Source of the DNA: Hydractinia symbiolongicarpus
Taxonomy: Eukaryota > Cnidaria > Hydrozoa > Anthoathecata > Hydractiniidae
Direction: 5' to 3'
NCBI RefSeq assembly: GCF_029227915.1
Contig: NC_079878.1
Coordinates: 1,862,001 to 1,922,000, forward strand
DNA: 60,000 nucleotides
The notes beneath the pieces were generated by a model, which saw only the letters and a program-made list of their open reading frames with translations, did no database searches and was not told where the DNA came from. Position numbers and translations under genes: made by a program. This document shows positions 47,140-59,050 of this stretch, one piece after another; the stretch's first letter is position 1; every line of letters starts with the position of its first letter.

Positions 47140-47222
47140 GACCAGCCTCCTCCAGGGTCATGTTCGTATCGCCGTCCCTGGGTCAGAAAAAATACGAGAT
47201 GTCCCGGGGACGGGGTTGGATT
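47140..47222 (-). repeat. Short GC-rich foldback repeat R3, copy 2
   Basis: The reverse complement reads CCCCGTCCCCGGGACATC..., then CCCAGGGACGGCGATACG, then ACCCTGGAGGAGGC, matching 44431-44514 closely. Confidence 0.7.
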
Positions 47223-47509
47223 TAATGGCATGGTAAGTGCTAGTATCGCAAAAGTCATCTAAAATATCACCTTTGTTATCGAAATATAAAAATGCCTGAA
47301 AAAACCCCTGACTTAAGGTGTTGTTTATATTCTGAGAGTGCTCATAAACTTTTTCACTTTAATTACCTTGACTTTCGTGTAAGTCACTAACACTCATCTT
47401 GTGGCCACATTAACATTGCATTTTAAACAAACCTTGTGAGAAACTTGCTTTAGGTAGAACTTTCAAAAGTACAAAGAGTTAATGTATCCATATGAACATT
47501 GCTTCTCTG

Positions 47510-47515
47510 TTTATT
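47510..47515 (-). terminator. Candidate polyadenylation signal of the 5'-nucleotidase gene
   Basis: AATAAA on the minus strand, about 230 bp beyond the stop codon at 47748. It is the first canonical signal seen downstream; the actual cleavage site is unknown. Confidence 0.4.
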
Positions 47516-47747
47516 GTTTCTCGAAACATAAAGTAATTCTGCAAAAATCACAGTGCTTTTTGTAAACTTTAAATAATAATTCCTGCAAAATTCACTATTT
47601 CTAACCGCAAATTTCGAAAAATGCAAAAAAATTAGATTTTTATAACCATTATTAGTTTTTCCTGCGAAACTTTGACAATAACAAAGCATAAAATCCAGGG
47701 CTGTTCAGATAAATATTGTATAAATATTTGTCCAGGATTGTGGCTTC

Positions 47748-50700
47748 TTAATCTCCGAAGCTTAGCCACCATCCTCCAAAAACCAAAGGCATTATCATCA
47801 CCGACATCTTTGTATGCAGTCCTGCTGATGTGCAACCAGGTTCAGTTCTTGCCACAACTTGTTGCACCCTGTCTTCTGAGGTGATGCTAATGGGAGTTTC
47901 TTGCTCGATATACCGACGTACTAGATCAACAGCCGATTCACCTGGGTACCTTGAAACGTTCTTTAACATGGTAAATCCGTCCCCTCCTCTTAATAGGAAT
48001 GTTGAAGTGATTATCTAAAAGCGAAATTGAAATTAATTATGAAAAAACGCATAATTTGTTTGATGTGACCAAAAATAAATAACAATTATTACAGTATAAT
48101 ACTTGTCATCGTTTAATTCTTCATATTTTGGATGCTTGCATTCAATACATACTACTCTGACTTCTTGTAATCGGCTTCCTGTAGGTTTGCTTTTGTCGTA
48201 TTTGACACGGAGTCCTAAGTTGCATAAAATTTTATTTTTTAGTAAGTTTTCATTATTATCTCTTCATTTTTTATAGATTGTTATATAGGCTATAGACTAT
48301 AGATTATAGACTACTAGCCAATAATCCCGTGAAAAAATCCACTTTGGCAAACAATGGAAAAGAGAACCATCATTAGAATGTTAATGGCGTCTGCAAGGAC
48401 CCGTTAATACATAAAAACGGAAATTTGTTTACCTGTTGCCCTGTTGCTAAAAAAATGGAATGCTAATGAAGAAAATCAAGTGCTTTTGACGACTTGTTAC
48501 AGAGATATGAGAATTTAAAGGATTTTTGATGACGTCAGTAACCCGTCTGTCCAAAATGGGTAGGATTATCCCGCTTTAAAAAGTTGGTCCTAAATTTGGT
48601 AGTCCGTAGTTACTCACGCAGGAGATGACGTCAATTATTTTCACCTGTTTCCAAGTTGTTAAACCTTAAAATAAATGCATGTTCGATTTTGATACTTTTC
48701 GAATCCAAGATCGTTCGATTTTAAACTTTTGTAACTTCACAAAACAAATTCGAATCGTTGTTAATGTAAATTGAAACGAAAAGATGGTTTTAGGTGAGCT
48801 ACTTTTATATTTTTTGTGTGCTATGAAAATGTTTTTTATTTGTTTACGTTTTTATGTCACCATTTTTACCCGAACCGGTTAGTATGGCTTCTAGAGAGAC
48901 CTGTTAAAATAAGCCGTAAGCCAATCAAATCATTGGATTTTTTCATACTAACCGGTTTTTTGTGGCAGTCAGGTAATAATAATACAGTAATAACAGATTT
49001 TCCCGGGATGTACCGCAAAATATCGCCCGAGGTCTAAGTTCCAACCGAGCTTGCGAGGTCGGTGCAATGACTAAGGGCAACATTTTCGGTACAGCATGCG
49101 GTAATCGGTTATTATTGTATTTGTTAACCGTCAAGTTAGATAAAATAAAAAATAAGAATTTTATTTTTAGTGTTCTTATAATAATATAATTCACTAGCAC
49201 TACTAGGTCCAAATTTGAAACAGTCCCGTCTAAAAACAAACATTCTATTTATAATCCGAAAGCCCCAATAGAATAAAACTTTGTAAACAAAGCATTACGA
49301 TGCTTAACACGTACAGAATAATGTGCAAAGTTGAATGCGCAGCTGAAATATAGTTCGACGAATATTAAAGTAATTTTTTTAACTAGCTAGCTAGCCAAGA
49401 ATAACATGAGCTTCAACGAATTTTTTATTGACTCGGTAACCACAAAGCTGCAGGAACGAATCTGAAAATGAGAGATGTATTTTTTTTTATGATTCCGTCG
49501 ACCTGTATTTAGTATTTTTGATAAAACTGGTTATCAGATCATTGTTTTTTATGGCAATGTAGCTAGTTAAGTAGCCATGTTGAAGAAGCATCCAGACACA
49601 ATGTTGCTGAATCTGGTTATTTTAACTGTTAAACTTGACATTGTTTTTTTTTCTATCCTATGAAAATGTTTTTATCAATAAATGAGTTAGATGTATAATC
49701 ATTTCCAATGCTTCTTAATTTTTTTTTTCGTGCTTGTTTACATTTTGAGCTACCATTTTTCTTAACGATGGGCAGTACCATAAAATATCGGCCCGTCGTC
49801 GTCAGAAGCGCTAAACCAATCAGAATGCCTAAAAGCCCGTATTGCCCGCTTGAAAAATTTAAAAATCAAAATTAGGAGCAGATGAATTACAACAACGATT
49901 CGTTCAAAAGCTAAGTGAATTGTAGATGAACAAACCGCTCACGATTTGTTTCAAGTCACATCTTGTGTCAATGCAATAATGTTTAGCCAGGTAAGCACTC
50001 CCTTAGATATGTTTAGTATATACTTGAACGATTTACCACAATAACCTATAAGTTATATGGCCTAAGAAAGTTAAGAAATTTTTAAATAAAATAAACAGCC
50101 TACATGTTCAAGAAATGATACACCTACAATACTAATATGAATCTGAATAGACAAACCAAAACAACAAACAATTTGTGATTACTGAGTGCACTGGGTTGAG
50201 CCAAAATATGTTTATTATACATGTATATTAAATGGAAAGGTTAAAGTATATTAGCAGGGGAGTGTGACAATAATAACGATACATAGCTGGGCAGCACATC
50301 ATCCCTGAGTACATGCTAGCTATAACATTCAACCTATAAAATCTGGCTATGAAAAGCTGGGTAACTTTTTTAGAAAAATAATTATAACCTATATAATTAT
50401 AATATATATAAATTATAATTATATAAGGTATATGAAGTTTCAGTAAACTAGGTAAACATTTTATAACTTACAGTATAGAATATAAACTTTTTGTAGGAGT
50501 ACAAAACAAGATGTTTGTTGGCTAGCCAGCTTAGCTAGACAACTTTAAAGTTGCCATAAATACACACTTAATATCAATAAATATTCATAATTTTTGTCAC
50601 ACTACCACTACTAATACCCTCAGTATACTTTTATCCACTACAATCCTTTCAATATGGCAGTTAAAAATTATAAAACCAACATTCGTTGATAACTAAGATC

Positions 50701-53700
50701 AGAACAACTTGTAAACAACTTGGCGTCCTGAACTTTATCTAAACTAACCTCGTTTTCATGCAATGTTTTGATTTTTTGCCACCACGGCTAATCATGAAAA
50801 GGCGATATTGAAATAGATCTATTAAACTTACAGGTGAGAATGCTGATAATAAACGCATGACGATTTTACATGCAATAAACATATTTTTTGCATACGTTTA
50901 ATGTCAAAAAGTTTTGATATTAAAATCATGCGTTTAACATGAGTTTATTCAACATCAAAGAAACCCGCCAATGCTCAAAGTGAGAGTGTCTTTCATGAGA
51001 GCGTTGTACGAGTAGAAAAAACGACAGTGACAAAAAGCAAAAATAATAATACGTGATGAAATCTAAAATAGAAATAGTAGCAGAGAAAGCACTGTCTGAA
51101 CTTTCTCTATGATAAAGCTGACAATAAATGTAAGGAAATAGTCAGACAAAAGAATGCCTGGAGAGAGGGAGATTAAAAATAGGGTATAAACAAGTGTATA
51201 ATTTTTGTAAAAAAATATTATTTAGTGAAAAGTTTCAAAATTAAGCTCAGTGTGAACGCATAAACTTACTGCATAATTAATTAGAAATAAATAAACTTAT
51301 ATATATATTATAAACATGTGTTTAATAATAAACGCGTTTGGTGGGAACTAAGCTTAAAGGTTCAGGTGTATTTCAAATAAATTTACCTGACACTTGCAGA
51401 AATCGTCCATTATTGTTTTCGACATCCGAGACACCATACTCCAAAGCTTGCCTCAGCACCTGCCCAGATATATTCGCAATATCTGCGGTATTGCCAAAGG
51501 GCATTACATTCTGAATATCTTCATATGTTATTGGCTCTAATAGGGAAGTCACAATTGATCAAAAAACATGAACAGCATTTTAAACCGCCATTTTATATGA
51601 ATTTTATTAAACGAGAAGCCACTTGGCCATGGAACTTAAAAAACAGGGATCAAATATCAACATGAAAAGCGTTGAAATTTGAACACTCGTCCTTACTGCT
51701 CGTACCGCTTAACACTCTGTGTGTCATAGATGTTGCCAAGTTGAAATAAGCTTAAGCCAGTGTACACCGCAAGATTGGCAACCTTGTTCATAAAAGGCTT
51801 CTCGAGGATTTAATATTTGAACAGTAGAAAAGTTTACAGGCATTGAAAACAGACAATATTGATCGGTCAATATTGATGTGAACAGACTCGAATAACTTGT
51901 GCACAATTTGTTATCTAAGCATTTTATTGTATTAAATTACACTGATGACAAAAGCCTTGTGTTTCTTCCAGTTGTTGATGTCATCAGCAACTGGAAGAAA
52001 CACAACTGATCAAAATCTGATAATGAATCATTGAGGAGAAAACACTTGTGGAATATTATTTGCAAATGAATGATCACTTAACACAGGGCTCTACCGTGAA
52101 AGTGGCCTTTTCAATAACGTTGCAGCAGTCTACTGTGATTGGCTATGAGAGAATTGGTGCTTCGTGTGTAAATATAATTTACCGAATTATTAGTTACTTA
52201 AATACAACAGAAGCTGAACTACCGTGTCTCTTTTTGCTGATAGACGATCTTAGCGCTCCTCCATTCCACAAACCAATGGCAACAGTGGCCCATTGCCCAT
52301 CATCAGGTGTTTTTTGATTCATTCGAACAATTGCATCCGTTACAAGGTTGCCTAAGTTGCAATCTATGACACGACAATCAGGTTTGCCACCTTCTAAATG
52401 CACATATGATTTTCCAATTTCTTCCTTTAAAAGAAATAAAGAAAGACATTACACATATAAAAAATAAGGGGAAACAGTTTATAAATCACGTACTGTTCTT
52501 GCTTTCAAAATTCGGTCATCCATCTCGTGTACTAATGCCAGGACGACTGGATCTTCTGCGTATGAACCATTCAATAAAATGGGATTTCCTTCGTATGATT
52601 TCACTACTCCATTATCGTCAAATATAACTTTAAGATGACCCATGTATTTTCCGTATGTAAAATCTTGCACAACCAAGGCTTTTGTGCCATCCTTGTGAGA
52701 TTTGACTAAAGGATAGGCTCCTTCAACCGTTTCAACAGAAGGAGCCGGACCTATTGTAACACTGATATAATTATTCAAAACAATGCAAGATTATACTGGT
52801 GAAGCGTCATAAATTATGCATTGCAACTCTAAGATAAATGGTAATTTATGCTACAAAGAAAATTATCTTCCTTGTGGACTTACTAAACAAGAAGATCTGC
52901 TAAATATTCTAAATATAGCAACAAAAGCCTATCTTCGAAAAACTCTAAACATGCATCACCAAAAGTTTTTGAAAATCTTAGAACATCGTGGGGAAAATGA
53001 AATTCATATCTCGTGAACGAACACAACCTGCGTTTTTTATTTATTCAAAAAAGGTAACCTCTGAATTGATAAATCCTGTTACTACCTTGGCATATCTTAG
53101 TAAATATCTCCTAGCTTTAAAACCCCTTTACCGTTGTATAAAAAGGTGTTCGTATGTCCGCCCACAACCACGTCAAGTTCATCTATTTCTTCTGCCACTT
53201 TCTTGTCAGTAGCAAATCCAGCATGGCCTAATGCTATTAGAATATCTACTCCTTCTTTTTTCAGTCGTTGAGCTTCTTCTCGTACACATGCAATGACGTC
53301 CCCAAATTTGACATTAGGACCAGGTGCAGACAACCTAGAGCGTAGCATTTTATTTACTAATATAGCTCGAACGAGAAATACACAAATAAATACTTTTTAA
53401 GGATCTTACCAAGCAGTTTCTGGTGTAATGTAGCCAATGACTCCAATCTTTTTTCCACTTCTTGTAATCACTGTTGACTTTGTAATATTTGCTTTACTAT
53501 TTGTGAATTTTGGCTCTACACTAACATCGATGTTACAAGACACAATTGAGAAATTTGCTGCTTCGATAAACGGTATGATTCCTTCGGGGCCGTTATCAAA
53601 TTCATGGTTTCCTAGCGTCTAAACACAATCACAGGACAGCTACAAATAGCGTTATTAATCGAACAAGCCTTCAGTTGTAAATAGCAACTCTTGGATTAAA

Positions 53701-55951
53701 CCTTTGGACATAAAGTTTAGTTTTTGATAGTAAAGCTTCACTATAAATAAAAAACCCTAAAATGGGACAATTCATATTTCTACTAACTCCTTCTCAAAAG
53801 AGAAACAGAAAAACCACCTTGGTGTAACACTTTGCAGTTTAACAACGTAAGTGGCAGTTTTTCTGTTTGCACACCCATTATAACTTGGAGTGATAGCTAT
53901 AACCTACCTATTTTCAATATACCATAGAAAATATGACACTAAGACATTTTTGATAAGAGTTTTAACTTTTTTTCTGTAAAAGAAATGTCTTTAGCATACA
54001 TGGTACCAAAACTTTAAACAATTAATAATTCTAAACATTTGAACTTAAAATAGCCAGGAGATTCAATGTCATCCTGTGCATGTCGGGTTGTGGTTACTTA
54101 GTGCATTTAAACAGTTGATGCGCTATACAGAATGTGAACAACCCATCCCATGACTTTTTATGTCTCAGCAAACGTATTCACTTAAGAACGAAGTGAAACG
54201 GAACGGACAATGGCGATTTATGAAAACTGATTAGTTGATAAAATTTTCCGTTCTGATCCTAACTTAAAGTTGAAATCATCTCAAATTCCCTTGAAGACAG
54301 TAACTTTCAAATTCAAATATTTTTTCTTGTTCCGTTTTGATCCGTTTTGAAAAGAAACCCACCTTAAAGTGGCCATGGAAGAATGAGAACAGCAATTGGT
54401 TAATTTAGCCACAAATACACGTCGCCATGCTTATCTCGAGAAAATTAACAGTGAAATCAGAACTAAACTGAACTCATTAACTAAAAATCTTTTCTTAACA
54501 GTCTGGTGATATCCTGTCTGAACATATTTTTGCGGATAATTTTTTTCAGCTTTATTACACTTAAAAATCCTTTTAACTGGTTAAAGCATTCGTTCTTAAA
54601 CGTGGCACAAATTTTATATAATTTTATGACCTATTTCAATCAGAAGAATATTTTAAATATTTTTAGCACACGCATTTTTGCCAAAATAGATATTCTGTCG
54701 AAAACGATTTATCAGCATTGCAAAAAATGGCTAAATTATGGAAGTCGGAAACCATACAAGCAATAATGTTTCTAACTAAACTTTATCAAACTATCAAAGG
54801 TAGCTATTATACTAAGTTTCAAATCATAACTACTTCGAATATTGAATTTATAGATTAAATGAGACTTTTTACCATTATGTGGGCTGAACGTTTACCACCT
54901 AATATAATATATGACAGTGTTTAGCTGTATAGATTGAAGATATTTACAACTGGCTAACCTTAAAACCATATTAAATTTCAGTAGTGACTCTAACTAGCTA
55001 CCTTGCCTTATTTCGCCGTGTGCCATAATAAAATGGCATTAGATAGATACATATCACAAACGATAAATAGCTACATGCGTGTAGCTACGCGTGTAGCTAC
55101 GCGTGTGGTTGCAATTTTATCGTCCTTTTTTAGGAGACTAAAAGCAGGAGCTGATTCGTATGTATCAATGTAGCGACACACAGACATTCACTTTTAAATC
55201 TCCACATTGTCTTATTTCCGCAGTTTCAGTTAAGGTGCATGTAAGAGCAGCACCAATTAATCAACTTTTTATTCCAGGGAAAACTGCTTCGCGTTGTGTT
55301 TCTCACAAAAAGGCAACAAATAAGATACTCCTATCTTTTTTTTGCTCAATACTTTACGGTGATGCGCTTCTAAAAGTTAAAAAATATCCAGACGTCTTAC
55401 GTCAAATATTAATCGCATCACAAAGCAACTAAAACAATTATAATAATTTTAGATGTCCGATACCCAAACTAAAGAATTCAGCAGATGTACAAATATGTAC
55501 ATACCATAGCATCATATTTGGTCATATTCATAAACGTCACAGCAGCTGTACCTTTGTACACACCAAACCATAGTGTGCCTTGATATTGGTCACCACCGTC
55601 CAATAAAATAACATTCTTTTCAGACGCTCTTTTGTCAGCCACTAACTAAAGTGTAGATGGGTAGAAGTAGTTAGCTAAGTATTAAGACCATGATACAGCT
55701 AGTTAACAAATTTTATACAACAAAAACAAGATTATACGTAAACATTTTACTTTATGTCTCCTGGCCACTCCTCCGAAACATTTCTTATCCGCTTTATCTT
55801 TAGGAGAGCAAACTCCGCCATATTTGTTTACTTCTTCAACTCTTGAGTGGACGTCGTTAGTGTGCAAAATATTTAGCTCAAAGTCGGCTTGTAACGTGGC
55901 AATATGTACACAAAGCACGATGGCTTTGATATATACGCGCCTACACATCAT
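47748..55951 (-). CDS. NT5E: Ecto-5'-nucleotidase (CD73-like), nine exons
   Basis: Hydrolyses extracellular nucleoside 5'-monophosphates, chiefly AMP to adenosine. Exons: 55751-55951, 55505-55645, 53410-53618, 53132-53334, 52494-52750, 52223-52424, 51387-51536, 48093-48214, 47748-48014. All junctions are GT/AG and keep one frame, giving 583 residues (human about 574). The signal peptide is residues 1-22. Metallophosphatase ligands are all present: D33 and H35 (HTNDVH), D86 (DGGDQ), N118 with H119 and D122 (GNHEFD), H221 (LGHAG) and H244 (GGHTN). The nucleotide-binding domain has NGGALRS, a PFG phenylalanine and FLLRGGDGF, matching the base-stacking Phe and Asp of the family. The C-terminus ends in a short hydrophobic stretch (MSVMIMPLVFGGWWLSF) after TSAG, a weak candidate GPI signal. 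The first of two adjacent ATGs (55951) was taken. Introns 2, 6 and 7 are large and repeat-bearing. It could also be a secreted 5'-nucleotidase paralogue, so the symbol denotes the family. Confidence 0.93.
48314..48680 (-). mobile_element. Helitron copy H13 in 5'-nucleotidase intron 7
   Basis: The minus-strand 3' end is GTGGATTTTTTCACGGG, then ATTATTGGCTAG (CTAG 48314-48317). The body has TTTTTGATGACGTCAGTAAC, CAAAATGGGTAGG and TGTTTCCAAGTTGTTAAACC. It is 5'-truncated. It lies on the gene's own strand, 100 bp from exon 8. Confidence 0.75.
48840..49150. repeat. Foldback repeat in 5'-nucleotidase intron 7
   Basis: A perfect 14-bp inverted pair, AACCGGTTAGTATG (48873-48886) and CATACTAACCGGTT (48944-48957), is followed by CCGAGCTTGCGAGGTCGG (about 49037-49054). 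A related stretch with CTACCATTTTTCTTAACG occurs near 49750-49860. Probably MITE-derived. Confidence 0.5.
49160..51380. other. Rest of 5'-nucleotidase intron 7
   Basis: AT-rich intron sequence with AT palindromes near 50380-50425 and a TAGCTAGCTAGC run near 49383. No nested gene was supported. Confidence 0.5.
51957..52005. repeat. 49-bp near-perfect palindrome in intron 6
   Basis: A 24-nt arm starting TTGTGTTTCTTCCAGTTG (51957-51980) and its complement (51982-52005) pair at 23 of 24 positions around a single T. It lies in the intron between exons 6 and 7 of the 5'-nucleotidase gene. The one-base loop argues against an ordinary microRNA precursor. Confidence 0.85.
53619..55504. other. 5'-nucleotidase intron 2
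   Basis: An 1886-bp intron. It contains a diverged relative of the 45.7-kb repeat (about 54500-54880) and a 12-bp triple repeat of the type GTAGCTACGCGT (55069-55104). The plus-strand ORF at 55160-55432 lacks motif support and is not called. Confidence 0.6.
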
Positions 55952-57030
55952 ATTTAGTCAACTGGTGTATCTTCGCTTTACTAAACCTTACACATAAAAA
56001 AAACTCTTTTATTATCGCTAGTAATAGATCCTTACGGTACTTAAAAACAGATAAAACCCATTATTTACGAAGGTCTCCATTGTTTTCTTTTTAGTTTGCA
56101 GAAAAATGGTTTCCATAGTTTAAAGCCGGCGATAATTGTTCAGGAAATGCCGAAATATAAAGTTCTATGCATTGGTTTCGAAAACAGGTTAAATGATAGC
56201 GCGAGTGTGAGATATTTGTTATTGATTTAAAACTACAAGAATTCAAAGGAAGAATGAAGCTAACTTTAATTTCTTTAGACACCCCGGGGTTACATACAAC
56301 GAAGTCTGGGCACTAGTAAAGCGCTTGTATGGACAAACATTATATAATGGTAGCGCAACAAGAAGAGAACAACAAAACAACTTAAACGCCATCATGACAT
56401 CAAAATCAGAAGGTTATCTTTAATGGTTTATGGACTGTATCCTATTCCAATGCACAAAACTTAATGTTATTAGTGTTATTGCTTACGTCATACGGCCTAG
56501 CAAAAGTCAAATGTCAAACGTGTCAAATGAGAAAAAAATGTTATTGTTGATACCATTTTGCTATATTTTATTGTTATCTTAAAAAGGTATTGGATCCAAG
56601 AGTTATTATCACTATATAAGGGAGTAAAGCGTTAAAGATAAACTAAAGATAGGTATAGTTTAAGCTACCCGCCTAAGTGTAGTTAGCCTGGCCAGCTAGG
56701 CTGGGGAAGGGGGAGTATTTACAGTACATCATTGCACTGCAAATACTTTGTTAAATTCACAGAGAAAATCAAAATCTATCATCCACAATTTCTGCCCCAA
56801 AATTTTCATTTTTGTGCGCAGTAAAGTTTTTGTTATTTTAAAATAGACTTTCAAAAGGAATGGTCGCTACGTGTCCGAGCGAGCCAAAGACGGTTATGTT
56901 AAGAACTGCCTGAATTGTTTTCTTTGTGCTTCTGCTAGTTTAGGTCGCTAAAGCATCTAATCCTATACAATCCTGACCCTACTTCATATAACTTTATCCA
57001 ATATATACAGTTACTTAGTTAATAATTAAA
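55952..57030. other. 5'-nucleotidase upstream region and flank
   Basis: Presumed promoter side of the minus-strand gene. No TATA box or transcription start could be assigned with confidence, and no other gene was supported. Confidence 0.4.
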
Positions 57031-57033
57031 GTG

Positions 57034-57068
57034 ATCATATGGTTAGAGTTTTTCTCTAACCATATGAT
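57034..57068. repeat. Perfect 15-bp hairpin
   Basis: ATCATATGGTTAGAG (57034-57048) pairs perfectly with CTCTAACCATATGAT (57054-57068) around TTTTT. The next 170 bp carry three TGATTGG words (about 57065, 57177, 57217) and two GTGCAAAAAGCT words, showing a small tandem duplication. Confidence 0.8.
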
Positions 57069-57635
57069 TGGCTAATATACCAAAAAAATATGATGCTATA
57101 CTTTTGTTACAGAAAAACAAGTGCAATTACTTATTTTTTATTTTACAGTGCAAAAAGCTTATTATATTTTTTCTCTGATTGGCTGAAAAAACGTGCAAAA
57201 AGCTGTAATTTATTTCCTGATTGGTTAAAAACTTGCTGAGTACAGTTATTTTTCTTTTGAGAAATGAGAATTTATCGGTAAATTATTCTTTTGTTTTGAC
57301 ATGCTTTACACCACAGAGATTTTTAGTTCAACTTGTGACTTTAGGTTAGTGAGGTTTTATCTATAGCACGTTGAAGGAGTTTTGTGTTTAATTTGATTGT
57401 TCAACTTAACTTGTTATACATCAGCGGTACTTATTAAGCATACGTAAATATTTTTGCGAGATAAACGCAATATAGAACGACTTTCTACTACGAGCAAAGA
57501 AGAAAATGAGAATTGACAAGATAAATCACTGCTTTTACTTCATCTAATTTGTATGAAATTATCATGAGTATAGTACTCTAAAATTGATTTTTATTTAATT
57601 TCATTGAGGCGTGACATAAACAAGCTTTGTTTTCT

Positions 57636-58205
57636 TCTCTTTAATAATAGCCGTATTTTGTCTTTCTGTCCGCGAAAGATGCGTTCCATTACAGAAACAC
57701 GAAAATTTTAAAACATGCACCAATACCAAATGCGACATATTATTACCAACTTTGTTTTGACCGCTCGACGGAAACATGCTACGGAGGCCATTTTAGTTTG
57801 AAAGAGATGGTGTCAGGATTGCGGATCTGTTTGATCTTCTTAGTATTTGTTTTCACATGTTAAGGCACATATATTTTTGCGCTTTTTACCCACGTTTACT
57901 AAAACTTATTCCGCAAAATAAAATAATATTGCCCGATTGTTTTTGATATGACGGAGTAACACGCTTTGTAATTTTTATTTCAGCTTTTGTTGCGGGAAAG
58001 TTATTTTTTGAAAAATATGTTAAGGTCGCAACACTGTAATGGTGTATGAGCTTCATTTCATTTACGACATACTGCATACCTGTAATAAAGCGCTGCACCT
58101 GACTGTGTCGCACAGTTTAAAATACTTATTAAGCGCTCCTCAGGGCGTTCAACAACAGTTACTTGGGACTTTACCCGGCGATTCGATGCCGGGTCTCCTG
58201 ACTAG
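57636..58205 (+). mobile_element. Helitron copy H14, complete 570 bp
   Basis: The 5' end is TCTCTTTAATAATAGCCG. The 3' end is the best-preserved hairpin of its family, CCCGGCGATTCGATGCCGGG, then TCTCCTGACTAG before T (CTAG 58202-58205). From about 57980 it aligns with the terminal part of H11 (TTTACGACATACTGCATACC, GTCGCACAGTTTA, AAGCGCTCC). Confidence 0.85.
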
Positions 58206-58530
58206 TCTTTTTGGTAATAGACGTATTCCGTCTGCCTGTCTCTGCGCGGACCCCCGCTGAGTTAGAACATGATGTTATGGAAACACAAATATCAAATAGT
58301 GAGGGCCACTATGTAATTTCGTGTGCACATGTGTGTTAAAAGTGATTTTTTGATTTAAAGTTGTTCCTTAGGTCCCAAATTACCAAAAAAATATAGGTGG
58401 CAAAATTTTTTGTCCCATCGGACCAAATTAGATGACGTCATCACTTTTACAGTCAGCAAAAAAATAATTTCACATTTATATGTCATATTATATATCGTTG
58501 GAAAGAGGAGATCGAGTGGATCAAAAAAAA
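58206..58530 (+). mobile_element. Helitron 5' part H15
   Basis: TCTTTTTGGTAATAGACG begins at the base after H14's CTAG, followed by GTCTGCCTGTCTCTGCGCGG. Further on, GATGACGTCATCAC (about 58432) is the palindrome seen in the other family. No 3' end was found; the right limit is approximate. Confidence 0.6.
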
Positions 58531-58534
58531 TGTA

Positions 58535-59040
58535 AGAACCATGTCTTCAAAACGTAACGTTCGAAAGATATTACTATTCAAACTTTGTACAAATTACAGA
58601 CCGGTAATTTACTGACCCAGCACAAAAATGACTATAACCTGCTCAATAGCGAAGTTTTTTTGTTGAATTTTAGTATGGTATTGGGTCACCCTAATGTCTT
58701 TCTGTTTGATCAAAATTTATTGTTCAAATCACTTCAAGGGATAATTTACAGACCAGTAATTTACAGACCAAAGCACGTGTTTAGTTGTTTACTTTAGTTT
58801 TGAAAAGCAAGTAGCGAATTTCACTTAGACATTTTGTATGTATTAGTATCAGTATAATAACAAGTTTTGTTTTATAATTGTTCGATTTCATAGACATAGA
58901 CATAGAATTCGAATGTTCTATTTCTAGAAAACATTCTATTGTTCAATTTCATAGCTAGACTGTTTAATTTCGAAGTGTTAGTGAAGTGTAATGTGAAGTT
59001 TATAGTATAGACATACATGCATAATAATAAAATGAATAGA
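58535..59040. other. Flank before the last gene
   Basis: Repeated words such as AATTTACAGACC and TTTACTGACC (58595-58770), and CATAGACATAGACATAG near 58890. No defined element. Confidence 0.4.
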
Positions 59041-59050
59041 CCGAATTAAA

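Noticed and set aside
51957-52005. microRNA precursor
   Set aside because: The loop is one base; a normal precursor needs a larger terminal loop.
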